Source: Hyphomicrobium sp.
GTDB taxonomy: Bacteria; Pseudomonadota; Alphaproteobacteria; Rhizobiales; Hyphomicrobiaceae
Assembly: GCA_030598645.1 (NCBI GenBank)
Contig: JAUVPN010000061.1
Location: 1 to 10,747, forward strand
DNA: 10,747 bases
Direction: 5' to 3'
Made by a program: the position numbers and the translations under genes. Shown here piece by piece: positions 5,474-10,747 of the stretch. The notes under the pieces were generated by a model, which saw nothing but the letters and a program-made list of their open reading frames with translations, ran no database searches and was not told the DNA's origin. Within the stretch, counting starts at the first letter, position 1. Each line of letters begins with the position of its first letter.

Positions 5474-8400
5474 TTGATAGAGCAGCAAGAAGCTCCTGAG
5501 AGGCTGTTTGCGGCCTTCGAACACTCCATCACTTGGGAGGACGATATTTGGCGGGCTGACCCCGTCGACGTGGCCGAAGTGCACGCCAAGGCTCGATCAA
5601 AGTTTCGCGACTTGCTTTCGAGTATTACGCAGGGGCGCGGCTCGGGCACACAAGACCGTATCCTCCTATTTCATGGGCAGTCAGGCGCGGGCAAGACGCA
5701 CCTCATCCGCGCGCTGCGTACCGCAGCCCATCGCAGTGGCACTGCTTACTTTGGCTATGCGCAGATGACGCCCGACGTCGCCAACTACGCCGACTACTAT
5801 TTGCGCCGGCTTGTTCACTCGCTGGAAAAACCTTACGACCCCGACACTTCTGGGGAAAGTGGGTTAGCGCGGCTTACCAGTCGGCTTCTATTGGACGCTG
5901 CCGTCACTTCGTCAAAAGACTTGGCGGCGCTGCGTGATGCAAACCTCGATGACAAGAAGCTCGCGAATCTCGTCTTGAAGCTTGCCGACGAGATAGTCTC
6001 TAGCCCACAGTACGTGACGCAGGAAATTGACATCAACGTCGTGCGCGCCCTGCTTTACTTGGAACGCCGCGACCCACGTATAGACCAGCGCGTCCGTCAG
6101 TACCTGCACGGCCGGCCGCTGACCGATCTTGCCCATCGGGCCGTGGCGGCGCTCGATCCCAACACGGGCGAGGACCGCGCTTTCGAGATCATTGCCGCCC
6201 TCGGTTCCCTCATGTGGATAGTCGACCGCGCCGCGCTCGTTTTTTGCGTCGACCAGGTGGAAGATCTGCGCTTCTTCGACGACGCCGAAGACCGCTTTCA
6301 GCGAGCCGTGCGCGACCTGATCCAAATCGCCAACCGGCTCACCAACGCCGTTCTGATCATCTCCTGCTTGGAAGACTTTTACGGGCAGGTGCGCGGCGTG
6401 CTCGCCCAATCCTATATCGATCGCATCGAAAAAGCCGGCCCCGTCGCGCTGCTGGAAAGCCGCACGCCAGAGGAAGCACGCTTAATCATCGCCAAGCGCC
6501 TAACTCACCTTGCGGAAAACGGCGAAGCGGGCGCAGGTTTTACCGACCCTTCTGCTTATTTTGGACCGGAGTTCTTCGACGAATTCGGCGGCCTCTCGAC
6601 GCGGCGCCTCTTGGAGCATGCGCACAACCGTTTGCAGATCAACACTGCTCCTGCGCCGTCGGAAACTGACAGGAGCGACAATGAGAAAAACGGGTTCGTA
6701 TCCAAGCTCGCTGCCGCCCTAGGTCTCGGTCTTTCAACTGAGACGACATCTAACGTGCCAATCGACGTCGACTATCGGGAGATGTGGGCGCATTTCCAAA
6801 GTGGCTCAGAAGCGGAAATACCCGTAGACGACAGCGAGCTTCTCGACATCCTGGCCGCGGCCCTCACGCTTGCCAAGGAAGAGTGGACCGGCGACGTTGA
6901 ACTCAACGTCGAGCGCCTCGTATTGACCGACGATTTACCCGCTCTCGACCTCAACATTCGGCACCGAAACGGGCTAACGGCGGAGGCACGCGTATTTCTA
7001 TGTAACCGGCCGACTCAGGGTGGCGGTCTAAAGCGCCAGCTCGACAAGGTTCTGCCAGCCATGGGGGGCAAAACTAGCTTCATGCTGCGGGCAAGCGACT
7101 TCCCGCCAAACCGCAAAAACCAGACTGCGCAGGCTTTCCGTAAGTTCCGTGATGCCGGCGGCCGCCAGGTGCTCGTGCCAATTCCGGAGTGGGAACGCAT
7201 GATGATGGTGCGGGAATTCCATACCCACCATCGCAACGATCCGGGCTTTGACGAGTGGTTTGCAAACGCAAAACTCCTTTCGAACCTCGTGTCTATGATT
7301 CAGCTTCTGCGTCTCGATCTACTCGGTCGACCGCTTCCCACGTCTACTGCCAGCGCTCTAAAAACCGAAAGCGGCCTTGCCAAGAACGGACCAACCAGTG
7401 GAGCAAACGGCCTTGCCGTATATGAGCTACCCGGCACGAGCGAGCCGACCCCCTCGCCGATCAGCGGAAGTGCCGATACGGCGCTGTCCGACGATGACGA
7501 GCTGCCGCTGTCTGTGATCCTAGATGAAAATGGCAGCAACGGATCGAGCATCTTCGCTGGTCGCGAGTTGGCCGACGCGCCAAGACCGATTACCCTCAAT
7601 ACGGATGTGCTTAAGCGGCATGCGGCGGTGCTCGGCGGCTCGGGCTCTGGTAAGACGACACTCGCTCTAAGCCTCATTGAGCAACTCTTATTGCGCGGCA
7701 TCCCAGCAGTGCTCATCGATCGTAAGGGCGATTTGTGCAGCTACGCCAACCCTGACGTTTGGCGTACAAACAATGAGGAGTTCGCCGAACGCAGCGGTGA
7801 GCGCGAAAAACTTGCCGACGCAATCGATGTCGCCGTCTTCACTCCAGGACGAGCCTCCGGACGCCCGATCTCAATTACGCTGCTACCCAATGGGATCAAC
7901 GAGCTTCCCGATCACGAGCAACAACTTCTAGCCAATCTCTCCTCAGCGGCGCTTGGCGAGATGCTGCACCTGAAGAACTCAGCGACGCACCAGAAGCAGT
8001 CGGGAACGCTATCTGTTGCATTGCGCATCCTGGGATCGCGATACAGCCGCGAAGTGACGCTTACCGACCTCATTCACCTCTTAGAGGACGAGGACCCTGA
8101 ACTGTCAGATCTGACACAGCGCATGGACCCCTCCGGCAAACTCCGCCGCGATCTCGTGGCTCAGCTCGACAGCCTGCGATTTCGTAATGCGGCACTGTTT
8201 GAGGCGGGCGGTGAATCTTTGCGAATGGAGTCGCTTCTGGGCTTGGGGCCCTATTCCCGCGATGGCCGTACGCGGCTATCGATCATTTACACGGGCTTCC
8301 TGGGCGATAACGAAAACATTCTCTTCTGGGTCTCGCAGTTCCTCTCGGAGGCACTGCGTTTCTGTCAGCGCAACCCCAACGACGAGCTGCAGGCGGTCGT

Positions 8401-8833
8401 CATGTTCGACGAGGCAGATCTCTATATTCCCTCCAACGCCAAGCCCGCCACGGCCGAGCCGCTGCAGAGCTTACTCAAAAGAGCTCGCTCTGCCGGTCTC
8501 GGCATGATGCTCGCGACACAATCTCCAGGAGATCTCGATTACAAGAGTCGTGACCAGATCACGAGCTGGTTCATCGGTCGTGTGCGAGAAGACACTGCGC
8601 TTCGCAAGCTCAAAGCCGCGTTCCAGAGCGAGTCCGGTTTGGATCCCGCGGCCGTGCTTCCAGGTCAAACGGTTGGCGAATTCCACCTCGTGCAGGAAGG
8701 GCTAGTTCGACCAATGAAAGCCCAGCGCTCACTGATCATGGCCGAGCAGGTGCCGTTCGACCGCATCGAGCAGCTGGCCCATGAAACAAAGGGGCAGGAC
8801 CAACATCAGTTGCGGCTGTTCGACGTGCGGTAA
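5474..8833 (+). CDS. Dual P-loop ATPase: N-terminal AAA module fused to a HerA/FtsK-type motor (DUF87-like)
   Basis: The 1119-residue protein has two full NTPase modules. Module 1 (about 30-395): Walker A GQSGAGKT at 68-75, Walker B VFCVDQVED at 256-264, and a sensor-2-like STRRLLEHA from 375, suggesting an Orc/Cdc6- or STAND-like AAA ATPase. The 180-residue gap between Walker A and B is long and helical. Residues about 455-600 form an alpha/beta domain I cannot name; about 617-690 is a Ser/Gly/Asp-rich linker. Module 2 (about 690-1115) is a HerA-type motor: Walker A GGSGSGKT at 721-728, IDRKGDL after the next strand, Walker B MFDEAD with Asp979-Glu980, an LATQSP sensor at 1013-1018, then GRVRED. 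HerA/FtsK motors are usually hexameric DNA translocases, often paired with nucleases or found in phage-defence systems; no nuclease gene is visible here. The start is TTG. A cytoplasmic DNA-acting complex with the preceding protein is inferred. Confidence 0.85.
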   Translation: MIEQQEAPERLFAAFEHSITWEDDIWRADPVDVAEVHAKARSKFRDLLSSITQGRGSGTQDRILLFHGQSGAGKTHLIRALRTAAHRSGTAYFGYAQMTPDVANYADYYLRRLVHSLEKPYDPDTSGESGLARLTSRLLLDAAVTSSKDLAALRDANLDDKKLANLVLKLADEIVSSPQYVTQEIDINVVRALLYLERRDPRIDQRVRQYLHGRPLTDLAHRAVAALDPNTGEDRAFEIIAALGSLMWIVDRAALVFCVDQVEDLRFFDDAEDRFQRAVRDLIQIANRLTNAVLIISCLEDFYGQVRGVLAQSYIDRIEKAGPVALLESRTPEEARLIIAKRLTHLAENGEAGAGFTDPSAYFGPEFFDEFGGLSTRRLLEHAHNRLQINTAPAPSETDRSDNEKNGFVSKLAAALGLGLSTETTSNVPIDVDYREMWAHFQSGSEAEIPVDDSELLDILAAALTLAKEEWTGDVELNVERLVLTDDLPALDLNIRHRNGLTAEARVFLCNRPTQGGGLKRQLDKVLPAMGGKTSFMLRASDFPPNRKNQTAQAFRKFRDAGGRQVLVPIPEWERMMMVREFHTHHRNDPGFDEWFANAKLLSNLVSMIQLLRLDLLGRPLPTSTASALKTESGLAKNGPTSGANGLAVYELPGTSEPTPSPISGSADTALSDDDELPLSVILDENGSNGSSIFAGRELADAPRPITLNTDVLKRHAAVLGGSGSGKTTLALSLIEQLLLRGIPAVLIDRKGDLCSYANPDVWRTNNEEFAERSGEREKLADAIDVAVFTPGRASGRPISITLLPNGINELPDHEQQLLANLSSAALGEMLHLKNSATHQKQSGTLSVALRILGSRYSREVTLTDLIHLLEDEDPELSDLTQRMDPSGKLRRDLVAQLDSLRFRNAALFEAGGESLRMESLLGLGPYSRDGRTRLSIIYTGFLGDNENILFWVSQFLSEALRFCQRNPNDELQAVVMFDEADLYIPSNAKPATAEPLQSLLKRARSAGLGMMLATQSPGDLDYKSRDQITSWFIGRVREDTALRKLKAAFQSESGLDPAAVLPGQTVGEFHLVQEGLVRPMKAQRSLIMAEQVPFDRIEQLAHETKGQDQHQLRLFDVR

Positions 8834-8844
8834 AAACCGTTTTT
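8832..8844 (+). terminator. Weak A/T hairpin at the operon end
   Basis: AAAAAC at 8832-8837 and GTTTTT at 8839-8844 are inverted repeats around one base, overlapping the stop codon of the ATPase gene. Folding would leave five A:T pairs with a CCG loop and a short U run, so it is at best a weak terminator. Confidence 0.25.
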
Positions 8845-9205
8845 CCCAACGAGATTGGTGCTCTCCGGCCACGTATTCACAGCTTGTTATAGCGAAAATT
8901 CGATCTATCAACTTTGATTGCGTATAGCATTGTGCGCACGTTAGAGGTTTGCCTAAGGCGCTTAATGAGTTTGATTTTTTCGCACAGATTCTTTCCGTGC
9001 CTGCCCCACTTCTCCCCAACCGCTTTGCGAATGCTAACTCAGAATTCCTCCTCCACCCCGGTTCCCGGGTGTCAATAGCCTTTTTCTCATGTAAATTTCT
9101 GTGGTCATCGGAATTTTGCTGAGGGCCTTCGTTGACAGCTGCGCGTCAGGGCATGGGGGTGCTCCGTAGCTTATCGAGCATCGTGTAAAGCGGGGTTAGA
9201 GTGTT
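8845..9205. other. Intergenic region after the HerA operon
   Basis: About 360 bases without a convincing gene. It has a visibly more AT- and T-rich composition than its neighbours. A hairpin at 9054-9071 (CACCC pairing with GGGTG) is followed a few bases later by CCTTTTTCT around 9079 and could act as a plus-strand terminator. TTGACA at 9132-9137 matches a perfect -35, but no fitting -10 lies 16-18 bases downstream. A 37-codon frame from ATG 8964 has unconvincing composition. Confidence 0.35.
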
Positions 9206-9298
9206 ATGGTAGGGAAGTCATTCATGATGTTGATCCTGGCAAGTGTTTTAGGGCCAGCGGTCGGAGTGGGCTTGTTCGTCCTGTTGCAAACGTTCTAA
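9206..9298 (+). CDS. Possible 30-residue single-pass membrane microprotein
   Basis: This short frame encodes MVGKSFMMLILASVLGPAVG followed by VGLFVLLQTF, a single hydrophobic helix with one lysine at the N-terminus and a TAA stop. Composition is clearly that of a membrane segment rather than random sequence. Two starts are possible: ATG 9206, which includes the lysine, and ATG 9224, which has the better ribosome site (AGGGA at 9211-9215, 8 bases away) and would give 24 residues. The family is unknown. It lies alone between the ATPase gene and the GT51 gene on the same strand, 130 bases before the latter. A chance frame remains possible. Confidence 0.4.
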   Translation: MVGKSFMMLILASVLGPAVGVGLFVLLQTF

Positions 9299-9428
9299 AG
9301 CGCGACCAACAGCACGTAGCGCTGCCAATCAGGGCGATGCTCTGGAAGCACCAAAACCGCCATAATGGTTGGCTACAAGCTAAACTATGAAGGCGTGCTT
9401 GCGCCCGTATCCATAGCTTTCGGCCCAG

Positions 9429-10747
9429 ATGTTAGCCGTTTTTCGTGTGCTTACGCGCGCGCTAGAGCTTCTCGTGCTCTTGCCGTTCCGCGTCCTCCAA
9501 GTGCTTCTCGACTGGGTGGCTTTCAATCCCCGGCTGGGGCCTTTGCGCTATTTCACGAGTGCCGCGCTCTTTTATGTTCTCTTTGCTATTGCGCTTGTCT
9601 ACGTCGTTGCCCCGGTACGCGGCCTGGTCGGTCACTACACGCTTGGCGAAAAACTGCGTTATGACGCAGAGCGCTGGCTTGCAACCGCCATATACGACGC
9701 CGAAGGCAATTTTGTCGGCACCTTTGATCCTCGCCTCGATAGCCTACGAGACGTGAATTACACCGGAGAGACAATTGAACTCGGCAACTACATCGCCAAT
9801 CCCGACCACAAGTCGATCCCTGTTCGCGAGGTGCCCGAGTATTACTGGCGTTGCCTCGTATTGCACGAGGACCGCAACGTCGGTGGCCTGCTGAACCCCT
9901 TTGGAATCGATCTCGCGGGTGTGCTTAAGATTCCAATTTCAGCCCTACGCCGCTCGATCGCCACTAGGAAGCCGAATTTCGGAGTCGGCGGATCGACTCT
10001 CGCGATGCAATTCGTGCGCGTGATCTACAAAACGCCGCCGCATTTAGGCGAAGGCGTTTTGGTCAAGCTCAAGCGCAAGTTTGGTGAATGGTGGCTGGCG
10101 CCCGTCGTCTACCACGAATTGACGCGAGGCGGCGACCAGACGGGCTTGAAGCAATGGGCTGCCAACCACCTGTGGCTAGCCCAACGGACCGGCGGCGACC
10201 CACTGCATGGCATTGAGATGACAAGCCGAATCGTCTTCGGCAAGGAAGCTAAGGACTTGAGTATCGCGGAGCAGTTTGTGCTGGCCTCCGCGGTGAAACG
10301 CCCAATTATCTTGCTTGAGGGCAGTGAGCGGCTTAACGAAGTGCGGCTCGACCGCTGGCGTTACCTGACGGAGGTGCGCGGTCGGACTTGCGCCCAGCAG
10401 CTAATCGCGGACGAGACGCTGCAAAGGGAGGTTGTATTTGACCTCATTGCGCTGGCCGGTGGCCCGCCTGACCCCAAGGTCCGTCCCAAACTGCAAGAGG
10501 CACTCGATCGCCACGTCCCGGCACTTGCGCAACGCGCGCAAGCCAATCCAATCATCCGCGCAAATGCTCTGATGCCGTCGGCCAAGTACGGTATTCGCGA
10601 GGAGATGAAGCAATCCTATGGATTTGCTTGGCGGGACCATGTGCGTGGGGTGACCACGACATTTGCGGCAAGCGACAATCTCGCGTTTAGGCACAAGACA
10701 GCAGTCCGTCTCGCCGAACTCGATAAGAAATGGGCCGATAGAATCGA
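9429..10747 (+). CDS. Divergent membrane-anchored GT51 peptidoglycan glycosyltransferase (3' end beyond window)
   Basis: The frame from ATG 9429 runs 439 codons to the right edge. An in-frame TAG six codons... upstream, at 9414-9416, makes 9429 the earliest ATG; no clear ribosome site is visible. An amphipathic N-terminus is followed by one transmembrane helix (about 41-62), so the rest is periplasmic. The GT51 domain, which polymerises lipid II glycan chains in class A penicillin-binding proteins and MtgA, spans about 115-300. Motif 1 appears as HEDRN with Glu147. Motif 2 is GGSTLAMQ at 187-194, of the PBP1C kind. Motif 3 is RKFGE with Glu220. Motif 5 is GIEMTSRIVFGK at 261-272. Both catalytic glutamates are kept, but the Phe and His of motif 1 and the usual LxxYLN of motif 4 are replaced (AANHLWLA). 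After about residue 300 I see no penicillin-binding motif in the visible part. Activity is plausible but not certain. Confidence 0.82.
   Translation, partial: MLAVFRVLTRALELLVLLPFRVLQVLLDWVAFNPRLGPLRYFTSAALFYVLFAIALVYVVAPVRGLVGHYTLGEKLRYDAERWLATAIYDAEGNFVGTFDPRLDSLRDVNYTGETIELGNYIANPDHKSIPVREVPEYYWRCLVLHEDRNVGGLLNPFGIDLAGVLKIPISALRRSIATRKPNFGVGGSTLAMQFVRVIYKTPPHLGEGVLVKLKRKFGEWWLAPVVYHELTRGGDQTGLKQWAANHLWLAQRTGGDPLHGIEMTSRIVFGKEAKDLSIAEQFVLASAVKRPIILLEGSERLNEVRLDRWRYLTEVRGRTCAQQLIADETLQREVVFDLIALAGGPPDPKVRPKLQEALDRHVPALAQRAQANPIIRANALMPSAKYGIREEMKQSYGFAWRDHVRGVTTTFAASDNLAFRHKTAVRLAELDKKWADRI

Noticed and set aside
8964..9077. Frame of 37 codons beginning MSLIFSHRFF
   Set aside because: Composition is not protein-like, and it runs through the hairpin at 9054-9071; only a weak AAGG precedes it.
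9132..9172. TTGACA as a promoter for the microprotein candidate
   Set aside because: No acceptable -10 hexamer exists 16-18 bases downstream.
9365..9664. Plus-strand frame beginning MVGYKLNYEG
   Set aside because: It overlaps the GT51 gene in another frame, and its downstream translation is Arg/Ser/Ala-rich shadow sequence.
1..10747. CRISPR arrays, insertion sequences or long direct repeats
   Set aside because: Reading through the window showed no regularly spaced repeats, no transposase-like frame and no paired terminal repeats.

Overview
The window looks like chromosomal DNA of an alphaproteobacterium, probably Hyphomicrobiales and possibly close to Bradyrhizobium. The evidence is moderately high G+C, a perfect CtrA-type box (TTAA-N7-TTAAC), a CCA-encoding tRNA-Leu with a clear TTGACG/TATGAT promoter, and the general style of the envelope proteins. 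The genus is inference, and no search was possible.

Layout. Positions 1-905 (minus) hold most of an AI-2E/PerM-family membrane transporter that runs off the left edge. A tRNA-Leu(CAA) with its promoter lies at 1051-1184. A secreted D-alanyl-D-alanine carboxypeptidase with a polycationic tail follows at 1387-2343 (plus), facing a small exported proline-rich protein at 2438-2677 (minus). A 72-residue protein of unknown function is at 2844-3062 (plus). After two hairpins comes a CAP/SCP-domain lipoprotein at 3201-3875 (minus), with the CtrA-type box just upstream.

The most unusual part is a two-gene operon at 4337-8833 (plus). It encodes a 372-residue protein with winged-helix-like ends and a 1119-residue protein with two complete P-loop NTPase modules: an Orc/STAND-like AAA module at the N-terminus and a HerA/FtsK-type (DUF87-like) motor at the C-terminus, separated by an unrecognised alpha/beta domain. 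The genes share a reading frame and are separated by a TAG codon and six codons. I recognise no named defence or DNA-processing system in this pair, so it is the best candidate for something undescribed.

Positions 8834-9428 hold mostly non-coding sequence and a possible 30-residue membrane microprotein. The window ends inside a membrane-anchored, divergent GT51 peptidoglycan glycosyltransferase (9429 onward, plus) that keeps both catalytic glutamates but has eroded flanking motifs.

Several genes act at the cell wall or outer envelope (D,D-carboxypeptidase, CAP lipoprotein, GT51 protein, exported small protein). The HerA pair sits among them, but nothing in the sequence proves a functional link.
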